DNA of 64,000 bases from contig CBFHMJ010000001.1 of the NCBI GenBank assembly GCA_965656875.1, positions 20,367 through 84,366 on the forward strand, given 5' to 3'. The notes under the pieces are model-generated. The model saw only the letters and a program-made list of their open reading frames with translations, was not told where the DNA came from and did not search any database. Position 1 is the stretch's first letter, and each line of letters starts with the position of its first letter. A program made the translations under genes and the position numbers. Shown here piece after piece: positions 9,338-19,266 of this stretch. Origin of the DNA: CBFHMJ01 sp965656875 (GTDB lineage Bacteria > Pseudomonadota > Gammaproteobacteria > Enterobacterales > Alteromonadaceae).

Positions 9338-12049
9338 TCAGCTCAATTTACCGTGACAATGTTTGTATTTTTTACCTGAACCGCAGTGACATGGATCATT
9401 ACGACCAATCTTAGGCCCATCACGAACAACACTTTGCTCAGTTGCATTTGCTGAATGCTCGCCAATTTGCTGCGTTTCTTCATGCTGATACTGATGAGGA
9501 ACTTCACCTGTACGACGGCGCTGTTCTTCAACCGCTTCGACGTCTTCTTCAGCTCTGACCTGAACTTTACTCAGAATACCAATTACGTCTGTCTTTAATT
9601 CTTCAAGCATATTGCTGAACAATTCAAAAGACTCACGCTTATATTCCTGTTTAGGATTTTTCTGGGCGTAACCACGCAGGTGAATCCCTTGACGTAAATG
9701 ATCCATTGCCGCCAGATGCTCTTTCCAGTGCTGATCAAGGCTCTGCAACATAATCGCTTTTTCAAACTGACGTATAACCTGTTCACCAACCATTTCTTCT
9801 TTCTCGGTGTACTGAGTTTCCATCAATTCAAGAATACGTTCACGAATCTTTTCTTCGTACAATTTATCATCGTCATCAAGCCATTTCTGAACAGGCACAT
9901 CCGTATTGAAATCGTTTTTCAAACGTTCTTCCAATGCCGGGATATCCCACATTTCGTCCAGTGACTCAGGCGGAATATATTGATCAATGACTCCATTGAC
10001 AACATCATGACGAATTGCAGACACCGTATCTTTAATATCACCTTCATCTAACAATTCATTACGCTGTTCGTAGATCACCTTACGCTGATCGTTGGCCACA
10101 TCATCATATTCAAGTAACTGTTTACGAATATCAAAGTTACGCGCTTCTACTTTACGCTGTGCATTTTCAATGGCTTTAGTTACCCATGGGTGTTCAATGG
10201 CTTCGCCTCGTTCCATACCCAGCTTTCTCATCATGTTAGATACACGATCAGAAGCAAAGATACGCATCAAAGCATCTTCCATCGACAAGTAGAAACGAGA
10301 AACACCCGGATCACCCTGACGACCAGAACGACCACGCAACTGATTATCGATACGACGAGATTCATGACGTTCAGTACCAATGATGAACAAGCCACCCGCC
10401 TTGATAACTTCATCATGACGTACTTTCCAGTCAGCTTTAATCGCTTCAATCTGCTGTTCGTCAGGATTGTCTAACTTGTCAATTTCAGACTGCCAGTTAC
10501 CGCCTAATACGATATCTGTACCACGGCCAGCCATATTCGTTGCAATGGTTACTGCACCAGGTAAACCGGCATCCGCAACAATTGAAGCTTCTTGCTGGTG
10601 GAATTTAGCATTTAGCACGTTGTGCTTAATTTTTTCTTTCTTTAGCAAACGAGCAAGATATTCAGAAACTTCGATCGAAACCGTACCAACCAGCACAGGC
10701 TGCTTGCGTTCCTGACACTCTCTGATGTTCTCAATAATCGCTTCGTACTTTTCTTCAGCTGTCAGATAAATCAAATCAGCACGATCATCACGAACCATCG
10801 GACGATTAGTTGGGATGACCACAGTATCCAATCCGTAGATTTGCTGGAATTCAAACGCTTCGGTGTCAGCAGTACCAGTCATACCAGCAAGCTTTTCATA
10901 GATACGGAAGTAATTCTGGAAAGTAATGGAAGCCAGTGTCTGATTTTCGTTTTGGATCTGAACGCCTTCTTTAGCTTCAACAGCCTGATGTAAACCTTCA
11001 GACCAACGACGTCCTTCCATAGTACGACCAGTGTGCTCGTCAACGATAACAACATCACCATCTTTTACGATGTAATCAACGTCTTTCTGGAATAGATTAT
11101 GCGCTCTTAAACCAGCATAAACATGATGTAACAGTGGAATGTTTGATGCAGAATATAGCGAATCTTCGTTTTGTAAAATACCGTTATTACGCAGCAATTC
11201 TTCAACGAAAATCTGACCACGTTCAGTCAGGAATACTTGCTTAGATTTTTCATCTAAAGTGAAGTGACCATCTCCCATTTCACCTTCTTCGTCTTCTTTT
11301 GCCTGACGTTCAAGTTCTGGAATGATGGTATTAATGCGGGTATAAAGCTCTGAGCTGTCATCAGCAGCGCCAGAAATAATAAGAGGAGTTCTCGCTTCGT
11401 CAATAAGGATTGAATCAACTTCATCCACAATCGCGTAATGAAGTGGACGCTGAACACGCTCTTCAGGGGAAAACGCCATATTGTCACGAAGATAATCGAA
11501 ACCAAATTCGTTATTTGTGCCGTATGTAATATCGCAGCTGTAAGCCTGGCGCTTAGCATCAGGAGACATGCCAGGTACGTTACAGCCAACAGTCAAACCA
11601 AGATATTCAAACAACGGACGATTGGTCTCTGCATCACGCATTGCCAGGTAGTCATTCACCGTGATGACGTGTACGCCTTTACCGGTCAGGCCATTCAGGT
11701 AAGCAGTCAACGTTGCCGTCAGCGTTTTACCTTCACCAGTTCTCATCTCTGCGATTCGACCTTCATGAAGAACCATACCGCCAATCATCTGCACATCAAA
11801 ATGACGCATAGCAAAAACACGGCGACTTGCTTCACGAACTGTAGCAAATGCTTCAACCAGAATATCATCCAGTGAACTTCCAGCCTCAAGACGCTTCTTA
11901 AAGTCAGCTGTTTTAGCTTTCAGATCGTCATCAGACAAGGCCTGATAACTATTATCAAGTTCATTTATTTTAGCTACAACTTTCTTTATCTTTTTAATTT
12001 TTCTATCGTTTCGGCTACCAATTATCTTGGTAAGAAGTTTCACTATCAT
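9338..12049 (-). CDS. secA: Protein translocase ATPase SecA
   Basis: SecA is the motor ATPase that pushes preproteins through the SecYEG channel. The 903-residue protein is full length. It carries the Walker A motif MRTGEGKT near residue 103, the DEAD-type motif VDEVDSILIDEARTPLI, the second helicase domain signature TNMAGRGTDIVLGG, and the C-terminal zinc and SecB-binding motif CHCGSGKKYKHCHG. The gene is monocistronic or nearly so, with a 436-base gap upstream and a terminator downstream. Confidence 0.98.
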   Translation of the reverse strand: MIVKLLTKIIGSRNDRKIKKIKKVVAKINELDNSYQALSDDDLKAKTADFKKRLEAGSSLDDILVEAFATVREASRRVFAMRHFDVQMIGGMVLHEGRIAEMRTGEGKTLTATLTAYLNGLTGKGVHVITVNDYLAMRDAETNRPLFEYLGLTVGCNVPGMSPDAKRQAYSCDITYGTNNEFGFDYLRDNMAFSPEERVQRPLHYAIVDEVDSILIDEARTPLIISGAADDSSELYTRINTIIPELERQAKEDEEGEMGDGHFTLDEKSKQVFLTERGQIFVEELLRNNGILQNEDSLYSASNIPLLHHVYAGLRAHNLFQKDVDYIVKDGDVVIVDEHTGRTMEGRRWSEGLHQAVEAKEGVQIQNENQTLASITFQNYFRIYEKLAGMTGTADTEAFEFQQIYGLDTVVIPTNRPMVRDDRADLIYLTAEEKYEAIIENIRECQERKQPVLVGTVSIEVSEYLARLLKKEKIKHNVLNAKFHQQEASIVADAGLPGAVTIATNMAGRGTDIVLGGNWQSEIDKLDNPDEQQIEAIKADWKVRHDEVIKAGGLFIIGTERHESRRIDNQLRGRSGRQGDPGVSRFYLSMEDALMRIFASDRVSNMMRKLGMERGEAIEHPWVTKAIENAQRKVEARNFDIRKQLLEYDDVANDQRKVIYEQRNELLDEGDIKDTVSAIRHDVVNGVIDQYIPPESLDEMWDIPALEERLKNDFNTDVPVQKWLDDDDKLYEEKIRERILELMETQYTEKEEMVGEQVIRQFEKAIMLQSLDQHWKEHLAAMDHLRQGIHLRGYAQKNPKQEYKRESFELFSNMLEELKTDVIGILSKVQVRAEEDVEAVEEQRRRTGEVPHQYQHEETQQIGEHSANATEQSVVRDGPKIGRNDPCHCGSGKKYKHCHGKLS

Positions 12050-12485
12050 GATTTGTCCGTTTTACTACAAATTTTTAATCTGGTTCACTACACAGCTCAG
12101 TTACCAACACTTTCATTTTTACGTTATTGCATTGAAGGTACTGACTTGTAGTGCAAAAATTTCACCTGAACAGCGCACAAAGACAATTCGTTCAGAACTT
12201 AACGCTAATTCGCTCTGTACATGGCCTGTCTACACAACGATTAAATAACGTTTCGCTCATCACGTTAATCGCATACAAAATCTACACAGGAAATTCCCAC
12301 GACAGAGAAATACATGGGGTCTGATTTGCGGTAATTCAAATTTTGGCGAGTGATTGTAACCTGGTATTTTGCTCACTACACGGCAAAAATGTACCAATGG
12401 ACAAAAATATTTACCGGGAAACAATCAAATAGACAGGAAATTTACCATTATCATCAGAACACGCAAATCTCAGGGATTAATCTGA
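12050..12485. other. Gap upstream of secA
   Basis: This 436-base stretch separates the M23 peptidase gene from secA, both on the minus strand. It must hold the secA promoter and leader. I see no open frame with coding character, no secM-like gene, no strong hairpin followed by a T run, and no clear -35/-10 pair. Confidence 0.5.
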
Positions 12486-13400
12486 TTATTTGCGATATAC
12501 GTATTTAGCCGGGTCAACCTGCTTGCCACTTTTCAATACTTCATAATGAACATGAGGACCAGTTGAACGGCCTGAGCTACCCATTTTTGCAATAGTCTGA
12601 CCTTTTGTCACAACATCGCCAACTTTCACCAGCAGTTCTTTATTATGACCATAGCGGGTTTTTAACTTACCACCATGATCGATTTCAATTAAATTCCCAT
12701 ACCCATATCGCTCACCCGACCAGGTAATAACACCAGCACCAGTCGCAATGACATCAGAGCCTTCTTCGCCGGCAAAATCTATCCCAAGATGCTCAGCAGG
12801 TAAACCAGTGAACGGATCTTTGCGAATACCAAAATAAGACGATAACCAGCCTGCATTAACAGGTCTACCAGACAACGACGAATCATCTTCAATATAATTA
12901 CTAATCAGAATTGATTCGAGGATCTCCATTTTTTGCTCCTGATTATGCATCACTGCAATCATTTCAGTGATTTCATTGAGCAATTCTCGTGTATTCACAC
13001 TTGCGTTATCAACAGACGCATCAAGCCCGCCAATTGCCGGGAGTTCTTCAAACGCAAAGGCTTCATTCGGGACATTTGCAACCTGAGCAAGTTTATCGCC
13101 GAATGCTTCCAGACGATTCACATGACCTTGCAGTTCACCCAGTTTTGACTGAAACGCCAACAAGCGACGCTCGGTATGTTTTTTTAGAAGGGTAAGTTGT
13201 TCTTTTTGACTGGCGTAATCGCTTTGAGAATTTGCGATACGTTCTTTGAAAATGACACGTTCTAATGTCATTGTGCGGTAGTTTTTATAGCCTACAACAG
13301 CCAGTATAAATGCTATAAAGAAAGCACTGATCCATTGCCATTTAGCGATCCTGGCTCGGTATTTTACTTTCTTTCCTCTATATATTACCGTTAGGCTCAT
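12486..13400 (-). CDS. Membrane-anchored M23 (LytM) peptidase
   Basis: This is a probable periplasmic peptidoglycan endopeptidase. The 304-residue protein has a short basic cytoplasmic N-terminus, one membrane helix (about 24-38), a coiled-coil-rich linker (about 45-105) and a C-terminal M23 domain. The zinc ligands are H204 and D208 in HLGID and H285 in HVHYE, so the enzyme appears active rather than a degenerate regulator. The neighbourhood (dciA divergent, lpxC and secA alongside) is the conserved gammaproteobacterial one. Its exact cleavage site in peptidoglycan cannot be told from sequence. Confidence 0.9.
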   Translation of the reverse strand: MSLTVIYRGKKVKYRARIAKWQWISAFFIAFILAVVGYKNYRTMTLERVIFKERIANSQSDYASQKEQLTLLKKHTERRLLAFQSKLGELQGHVNRLEAFGDKLAQVANVPNEAFAFEELPAIGGLDASVDNASVNTRELLNEITEMIAVMHNQEQKMEILESILISNYIEDDSSLSGRPVNAGWLSSYFGIRKDPFTGLPAEHLGIDFAGEEGSDVIATGAGVITWSGERYGYGNLIEIDHGGKLKTRYGHNKELLVKVGDVVTKGQTIAKMGSSGRSTGPHVHYEVLKSGKQVDPAKYVYRK

Positions 13401-13424
13401 AATCTGTTGCGTGGTTCAAACTTT

Positions 13425-13910
13425 GTGTCCAAAAGAAAAGCACCTCAATCGCTGAATAACCTGCTGGGAAAAAGCCAGGGTCAAATCAAAAAAGTTGTCG
13501 ATTTCAACCAACATTCACATCAGTTAAAAACACTTCTGGAAGGTGCCACGAGCGTTACTATCGCGCAAAATTGCTTTATTAGCAACTATCGGCAGGGAAC
13601 GCTATTTATTGAGACTTCTTCTTCAACAATTGCAATGCGGCTCAATTTTTTGCAGCAATCATTGATAGAAACATTTCGTCAGCATGCATTCCCGGATCTT
13701 GCAGGAATTAAAATAACGATAACACCTGTAAAGCATTCCCCGACAAATAACATGAAAATTAGTCAGACTCAGGTTAAACAGGGTTCAACTCGCCCTTCTG
13801 TCAGTGAAGAAACCGCTGAATCTCTCAAATTAACAGCTGAACTGGCCTCTGGAAAACTCAAAGAAAGTCTGAACAGGCTCGCCAACCGGATACAAAAAAA
13901 GCAGCCCTAG
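13425..13910 (+). CDS. dciA: DciA-like replicative helicase loader (DUF721)
   Basis: DciA helps load the replicative helicase DnaB in bacteria without DnaC. The protein has the DUF721 pattern: SLNNLLGKSQGQIKKVV near the N-terminus, a predicted alpha/beta domain, and a charged flexible C-terminal half. The start is uncertain: a TTG at 13407 would add six residues, and I chose the GTG at 13425; neither has a clear ribosome binding site. It is the only plus-strand gene between secA and rnpB and is divergent from the M23 peptidase, as in related genomes. Confidence 0.82.
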   Translation: MSKRKAPQSLNNLLGKSQGQIKKVVDFNQHSHQLKTLLEGATSVTIAQNCFISNYRQGTLFIETSSSTIAMRLNFLQQSLIETFRQHAFPDLAGIKITITPVKHSPTNNMKISQTQVKQGSTRPSVSEETAESLKLTAELASGKLKESLNRLANRIQKKQP

Positions 13911-13921
13911 AGCTGCTTTTC
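13894..13921. terminator. Bidirectional terminator between dciA and lpxC
   Basis: The stem GCAGC/GCTGC (13901-13905 with 13912-13916) is extended by A-run and T-run pairing on both sides, so it works in both directions. The dciA stop codon lies in its loop. It separates the convergent dciA and lpxC genes. Confidence 0.85.
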
Positions 13922-13944
13922 TTTAAACAGATGTTATAACAATC

Positions 13945-14859
13945 CTACCAGGCGAATTCTGGTGCTGTTATACCTGCCTTTTCGGCTTCTTTATCATCAA
14001 ATGTAACGTATTCCCACGCATCCTGATTTTCAAGCAAGGCAACAAGAACCTTGTTATTCAAATCATGGCCTGATTTATACGCATTCAGACAACCTAGAAT
14101 AGTATGACCTGCCATGTATAAGTCACCGACAGCATCAAGAATCTTGTGCTTAACGAATTCATCATCGTAGCGTAAACCTTCCGGGTTCAACACTTTAAAT
14201 TCGTCAAGAGCAACGGCGTTCTCCATGCTCGCACCTAAAGCCAGATTATTCGCGTGTAATACTTCTATATCACGCATGAAACCAAACGTTCTGGCTCGGC
14301 TGATCTCTTTCGTAAATGATGCCGGTGTAATATCCATTTCAATTCGTTGCTTTGTCGCAGCAATTGCCGGATGAGAAAAATCGATGGTGAAATCAATTTT
14401 AAATCCATCATGCGGCACTAATTCTGCCCACTTATCACCATCTTCTACACGAACAGGCGACTTAACACGAATGAACTTCTTAGCAACGTTTTGCTCTTCA
14501 ATACCCGCTTTCTGTAACAGATAAATAAAAGCACTGGAGCTACCATCCATAATTGGAATTTCTGCTGCATCAACATCAATAACGATATTATCAATGCCAA
14601 GACCAGCTATTGCCGCTACCAGATGCTCCGTTGTTGAAAGACGAACATTATCTTCATTGATAAGACAAGTGCACATCTGAGTATCGCCAACAAGATCTGG
14701 TCTTGCTTTGAATTCCACTACAGGTTCAAGATCAACCCGCCGAAAAATAATTCCGGTATTTTCAGGCGCAGGCCGGAGAGCTAGTGTGACCTTCTCACCT
14801 TTATGTAATCCAATACCTGTTGCAGTAACAGGTTGACTAATTGTGCGTTGTCTAATCAT
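13945..14859 (-). CDS. lpxC: UDP-3-O-acyl-N-acetylglucosamine deacetylase LpxC
   Basis: LpxC removes the N-acetyl group in the committed step of lipid A synthesis. The protein starts MIRQRTISQPVTATGIGLHK, contains the zinc-site sequences STTEHLVAAIAGLGIDN and HKILDAVGDLYMAGH, and is 304 residues from the ATG at 14859, matching the family. The frame is open four codons upstream to a GTG at 14871, but homologues begin at MIRQR. It is the last gene of the dcw cluster, 108 bases after ftsZ. Confidence 0.97.
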   Translation of the reverse strand: MIRQRTISQPVTATGIGLHKGEKVTLALRPAPENTGIIFRRVDLEPVVEFKARPDLVGDTQMCTCLINEDNVRLSTTEHLVAAIAGLGIDNIVIDVDAAEIPIMDGSSSAFIYLLQKAGIEEQNVAKKFIRVKSPVRVEDGDKWAELVPHDGFKIDFTIDFSHPAIAATKQRIEMDITPASFTKEISRARTFGFMRDIEVLHANNLALGASMENAVALDEFKVLNPEGLRYDDEFVKHKILDAVGDLYMAGHTILGCLNAYKSGHDLNNKVLVALLENQDAWEYVTFDDKEAEKAGITAPEFAW

Positions 14860-14967
14860 AGGCTCATTCACTAAAAATCAACGAAAACCGATACATGGCC
14901 ACCGAAATGGCGGCAGACTATACCACATCTGTTCTATATTTGCCAATTTGTTGACCAGCTGGTTAAC

Positions 14968-16149
14968 TTAATCGGCTTGTTTTCTCAAAAACGCAGGAAT
15001 ATCAAAGTAAGTTTCTTTTTCCTGTTCCTGAGACACTTGAGCAGCTGACTGATGAGCAACGGTTGTTTCAGGTGTTGTAACAACGTTATTTACAGCCGAC
15101 ATATCAAGTGCAGCACTTGAATTATAAACAGGTGCTGTGACCTGAGGTTTGACTGGCGCTGCATTGTTTACTAACGAAATATCAGGCTTTCTTTCACCAC
15201 CGATACCTGTAGCAACAACCGTTACGCGAAGTTCATCACTCATTTCAGGGTCAATAACCGCACCAACAACAACCGTAGCATTCTCAGATGCGAATGCTTT
15301 TACTGCATTACCCACGGTTTCAAATTCTTCAATGCTAATATCAAGGCCCGCGGTAATATTAACCAAAATACCTTTAGCACCTGATAAGTCGATATCTTCA
15401 AGTAATGGGCTTGAAATAGCTTCATTAGCCGCTTCTTCTGCGCGATCAGAGCCAGACGCTGTGCCTGTTCCCATCATCGCCGTGCCCATTTCCTGCATGA
15501 CTGTTCTTACATCAGCGAAGTCAACGTTAATCAGACCAGGGCGAGTAATCAGCTCTGCAATCCCCTGAACCGCACCTAACAATACATTGTTTGCTGCTTT
15601 AAATGCGTCTAACAGACTGGTTCCTTTACCCAGAACTTTTAATAATTTGTCGTTCGGGATAGTGATTAGAGAGTCAACATTGCTAGAAAGTTCCTCAATA
15701 CCTGAATCTGCAAAGCCCATTCGTTTCTTTCCTTCAAAAGGAAACGGCTTTGTAACAACAGCGACCGTTAGAATTCCCAGTTCTTTTGCTACCTGTGCGA
15801 CAACTGGTGCAGCACCAGTACCTGTACCACCACCCATACCGGCAGCGATAAATACCATATCAGCGCCTTCAAGTGTTTCTTTGATTGTCTCGCGATCTTC
15901 TTCAGCTGACTGACGACCAATCTCTGGATTGGCACCGGCACCTAAACCTTTAGTGACACCCGTACCCAGTTGTAACGTTGAACGTGCAGAAGAATTTCTT
16001 AACGCCTGCGCATCGGTATTTGCTGCAACAAATTCAACGCCTTCAATTGTTTGCTGAACCATGTGTTCAACAGCGTTACCGCCGCCGCCGCCAACACCAA
16101 TTACTTTTATGACAGCCTGTTCGCTGTGCTCTTCCATCAACTCAAACAT
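14968..16149 (-). CDS. ftsZ: Cell division GTPase FtsZ
   Basis: FtsZ is the tubulin-like GTPase that forms the Z ring at the division site. The 393-residue protein has the GTP-binding signature GGGTGTG, the T7 loop region INVDFADVRTVMQE, a variable linker rich in Val, Thr and Ala (about 315-375) and the conserved C-terminal peptide FDIPAFLRKQAD that binds FtsA and ZipA. GGAGAG lies six bases before the ATG. The 167-base gap after ftsA probably holds an additional promoter, as in other bacteria. Confidence 0.98.
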   Translation of the reverse strand: MFELMEEHSEQAVIKVIGVGGGGGNAVEHMVQQTIEGVEFVAANTDAQALRNSSARSTLQLGTGVTKGLGAGANPEIGRQSAEEDRETIKETLEGADMVFIAAGMGGGTGTGAAPVVAQVAKELGILTVAVVTKPFPFEGKKRMGFADSGIEELSSNVDSLITIPNDKLLKVLGKGTSLLDAFKAANNVLLGAVQGIAELITRPGLINVDFADVRTVMQEMGTAMMGTGTASGSDRAEEAANEAISSPLLEDIDLSGAKGILVNITAGLDISIEEFETVGNAVKAFASENATVVVGAVIDPEMSDELRVTVVATGIGGERKPDISLVNNAAPVKPQVTAPVYNSSAALDMSAVNNVVTTPETTVAHQSAAQVSQEQEKETYFDIPAFLRKQAD

Positions 16150-16316
16150 CTATCTCTCTCCGAATAATATTTGTTCGCTATTTCTGGACTATGCCGATGA
16201 AACACAATCCTTCAGCGAAATGTGTGTAATACTAACGTTTTATAAACATTGAAAAAATTACTTTTTATAGCTATTTGCGTATTTCTGGCATAAAACTGCC
16301 TATCTTTTAGACGAAT

Positions 16317-17552
16317 TTAGAATTCACCTTTAAACCAACTCGAAATTCGTTTAAAAATTCCACTAACACCATCATTACTGCGTTGTTCATAATGATGAGT
16401 CGTCAAAGACTCTTTTCCATACAACAGCAAACCAACTGCGGTTGCATAAGTTGGGTCATTAACGTATTCAGTTAAACCGGTCACACTCAACGGGCTACCG
16501 AGACGCACAGGCATTTGGAAAATATCCTCAGCAAATTCAGCTGCACCTTCCATCTTCGCTGTACCACCAGTTAGAACAACTCCCGCAGCTATTTGCTCTT
16601 CCAATCCGCTGCGACGAATTTCATCCAGCACCAGTTCAAAAATTTCCTGGTATCTTGGCTCCACAACTTCTGAAAGCGTATGGCGAGACATTGAACGTGC
16701 CGGTCTGCCACCAACACTTGGCACTTCGATATTGTCTTCTGTACTAGCAAGATGTCGCATAGCACAGGCATAATTCACTTTAATATCTTCGGCATAACCA
16801 ATCGGCGTCCGGAATATCTTGGCGATATCATTAGTAACCTGATTACCAGCTACTGGAATCACGGCGCTGTGACGCAATGCCCCATTGGTATAGATAGCGA
16901 TATCAACTGTCCCGCCACCGATATCGACAACACAGACTCCCAGTTCTTTTTCATCCTCTGTCAATACAGCAAAACTGGAAGCCAACGCAGAAAATATGAG
17001 CTGATCGGCATGCAAGCCACCGCGTTCTATACACTTAACAATATTTTTTGCCATATCGTTTGAACAGGTAATGATGTGAACCTTCGCTTCCATTCTCACA
17101 CCAGACATCCCAACAGGGCTTTTTATACCTTCCTGCATATCGACCGAAAATTCCTGCGGCATCACATGTAACATGCGACGTTCAGCAGATATCGGCACGG
17201 ATTTGGCCGCATGAATGACACTATCAACATCGTCAGGTAGTACTTCAGAATCATTGATAGCAACCATGCCGCTTTCATTCTGGCAATTGATGTGCTTACC
17301 TGAAATAGCCAGATAGACCGATGAAATTCTGCAATCAGCCATCAATTCAGCTTCATTAATCGCACTCTGCACCGATTGAATGACCATGTTCAGATCATTA
17401 ACACCGCCTTTATCCATTCCTTTTGCTGCATGGTTCGCAACACCAACAATACTCAGTTTGTCATCTGGGGTAATTTCACCCACGACAACTTTAACCATTG
17501 AAGTGCCGATATCTAATCCGACAATCAGATTTCTTTCAGTTGACTTAGACAT
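16317..17552 (-). CDS. ftsA: Cell division protein FtsA
   Basis: FtsA is the actin-like protein that tethers FtsZ to the membrane and recruits later division proteins. It shows the phosphate-binding motifs VGLDIGTSMVKVVVGEI and VVDIGGGTVDIAIY and ends in an amphipathic segment (GIFKRISSWFKGEF) that binds the membrane. The start may be the GTG at 17555, which overlaps the ftsQ stop, or the ATG at 17552; I chose the ATG. It is encoded between ftsQ and ftsZ. Confidence 0.97.
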   Translation of the reverse strand: MSKSTERNLIVGLDIGTSMVKVVVGEITPDDKLSIVGVANHAAKGMDKGGVNDLNMVIQSVQSAINEAELMADCRISSVYLAISGKHINCQNESGMVAINDSEVLPDDVDSVIHAAKSVPISAERRMLHVMPQEFSVDMQEGIKSPVGMSGVRMEAKVHIITCSNDMAKNIVKCIERGGLHADQLIFSALASSFAVLTEDEKELGVCVVDIGGGTVDIAIYTNGALRHSAVIPVAGNQVTNDIAKIFRTPIGYAEDIKVNYACAMRHLASTEDNIEVPSVGGRPARSMSRHTLSEVVEPRYQEIFELVLDEIRRSGLEEQIAAGVVLTGGTAKMEGAAEFAEDIFQMPVRLGSPLSVTGLTEYVNDPTYATAVGLLLYGKESLTTHHYEQRSNDGVSGIFKRISSWFKGEF

Positions 17553-17554
17553 CA

Positions 17555-18343
17555 CTAACTCTTTTGCTCTTTACCTTCTGATTTCCATGCCACAGCAAGG
17601 CCTGTGTCATACCGCAAATCAACATAATCAATTTGTTCTTGCTTATACGAAGAAATCGTGGAGTACATATATATAAACTGTTGAACTCGCTTCACTTTAT
17701 CTTCGCGACCAATATCAAGTCTGATACCGTTTTCTAACTTTAACTGCCACGCAAAACGTTCAGACAATGCCAGTTGTGTAATTTTCATGTCAGAAAACAT
17801 CAATAAATCATTCAGGTCGTTAAACCCTTTTAAGGCGTCAGCTTCACTGCCTTCTGGCCCGTGAAGCTCAGGCAATGGTTGTTTTACCTTTGCCAATGGC
17901 GCGGTAAACACGTCACCGTGAACATTCAACAATTGTTCATTGTTCCAAAATGCTATCGGTTGCTGCTCCTGAATATGTATTTTCAGGATGTCAGGCCACT
18001 GTTTGCGTACACTCACCTCATATACCCATGGCAAGGTTTTTACGCGTTGTTGAATGTTATCGACATCTACCGTAAAAAAACTGCCTGGGCTAGTCGCAAA
18101 GATTGCACGTTTAACATCATCAGCATCAACAAATTGCTCATTACCACTAATCAATGCAGTTGTGATCGGCACTCGTTCAGCATTCTCTGCCCAATCAGTG
18201 AGTTGACTGGCGGAATAAATCATTGTTCCTGTCACGCAACAGAAGAATAAAAAGCCGCCAAGCCAGGGCCAGTCCACCTCAATATCCTTACGTTTTGTCC
18301 GCTCGAATATCGCTTCAACAATGGACAGCCACTTCATACTCAT
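17555..18343 (-). CDS. ftsQ: Cell division protein FtsQ
   Basis: FtsQ is a bitopic division protein that binds FtsL and FtsB. The 262-residue protein has a cytoplasmic N-terminus, one membrane helix (about 27-45) and a POTRA domain starting at ITTALISGNEQFVDADDVK, followed by the beta domain with NGIRLDIGREDKVKRVQQFI and the C-terminal YVDLRYDTGLAVAWK. It overlaps ddl by one base upstream, so it is translated from the dcw transcript. Confidence 0.95.
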   Translation of the reverse strand: MSMKWLSIVEAIFERTKRKDIEVDWPWLGGFLFFCCVTGTMIYSASQLTDWAENAERVPITTALISGNEQFVDADDVKRAIFATSPGSFFTVDVDNIQQRVKTLPWVYEVSVRKQWPDILKIHIQEQQPIAFWNNEQLLNVHGDVFTAPLAKVKQPLPELHGPEGSEADALKGFNDLNDLLMFSDMKITQLALSERFAWQLKLENGIRLDIGREDKVKRVQQFIYMYSTISSYKQEQIDYVDLRYDTGLAVAWKSEGKEQKS

Positions 18344-19266
18344 TACAAAGTGCTCTCAATAATTTTCATAACCAGCTGTTCGAAACTCAAACCAGTTGCT
18401 TTCGCAGCCATTGGTACCAGAGACTTTTCTGTCATACCAGGCACGGTATTGACCTCTAGCAAATAAAGGTTTTCCTGCTCGTCAGTCATGATATCAACGC
18501 GACCCCAGCCAAAAGCACCTACAGCTTTAAAAGCCTTGAGTGCTGTTTCCTGCATTCGTTTGGACAACGATTCACTGATGTCACATGGACAATAATATTG
18601 CGTTGAGCTGGTTTTATACTTTGCTTCATAGTCGTAAAACGAACGAGGTGTTTTCATCTCAACGACGGGTAATGCCTCATCACCTAACACTGCAACAGTA
18701 AACTCACGTCCAGTGATCCAGCGCTCTACAACAACCTCATTGTCATACTCAAAAGCTGTTTTCAATGCTAACACTAATTGCTCAGCCGACTCTGCTTTTG
18801 ACATGCCAATGCTTGAGCCTTCATTAACCGGTTTAACAATGACGGCTCCATCAAACTTTTTCAGAATTGCAGCTGCATTAATTGTTTCGAATTCATCACG
18901 ACACACCACTACATACGGCGACGTTGGCAGACCAATGGCATCAAAAATATATTTGGTGCGCGCTTTATCCATCGCTAAAGCAGCTCCCTGAACACGGCTT
19001 CCGGTGTATGGAATTCCCATGAATTCCAGCGCGCCCTGAACCGTGCCATCTTCACCGCCTCGACCATGTAACGCGATAAACACCCGATCAAAACCTTGTG
19101 AGGTTAACGTCGCCAAAGATTCTTCTTTTGGATCAAAAGCAACGGCATTTACACCTTGTTGCAACAACGCATTGAGAATGGCATGACCGGATAACAACGA
19201 GATTTCTCGTTCTGCTGAGTTACCACCCAGCAAAACGGCGACTTTACCTAACGCCTGCGCATTCAT
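18343..19266 (-). CDS. ddlB: D-alanine--D-alanine ligase
   Basis: Ddl joins two D-Ala residues for the end of the peptidoglycan stem peptide. The 307-residue ATP-grasp protein has KVAVLLGGNSAEREISLLSG at the N-terminus, FIALHGRGGEDGTVQGALE, and the C-terminal Mg-binding stretch YLLEVNTVPGMTEKSLVP. It overlaps murC by four bases and ftsQ by one base. Its place between murC and ftsQ supports the DdlB name. Confidence 0.96.
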   Translation of the reverse strand: MNAQALGKVAVLLGGNSAEREISLLSGHAILNALLQQGVNAVAFDPKEESLATLTSQGFDRVFIALHGRGGEDGTVQGALEFMGIPYTGSRVQGAALAMDKARTKYIFDAIGLPTSPYVVVCRDEFETINAAAILKKFDGAVIVKPVNEGSSIGMSKAESAEQLVLALKTAFEYDNEVVVERWITGREFTVAVLGDEALPVVEMKTPRSFYDYEAKYKTSSTQYYCPCDISESLSKRMQETALKAFKAVGAFGWGRVDIMTDEQENLYLLEVNTVPGMTEKSLVPMAAKATGLSFEQLVMKIIESTL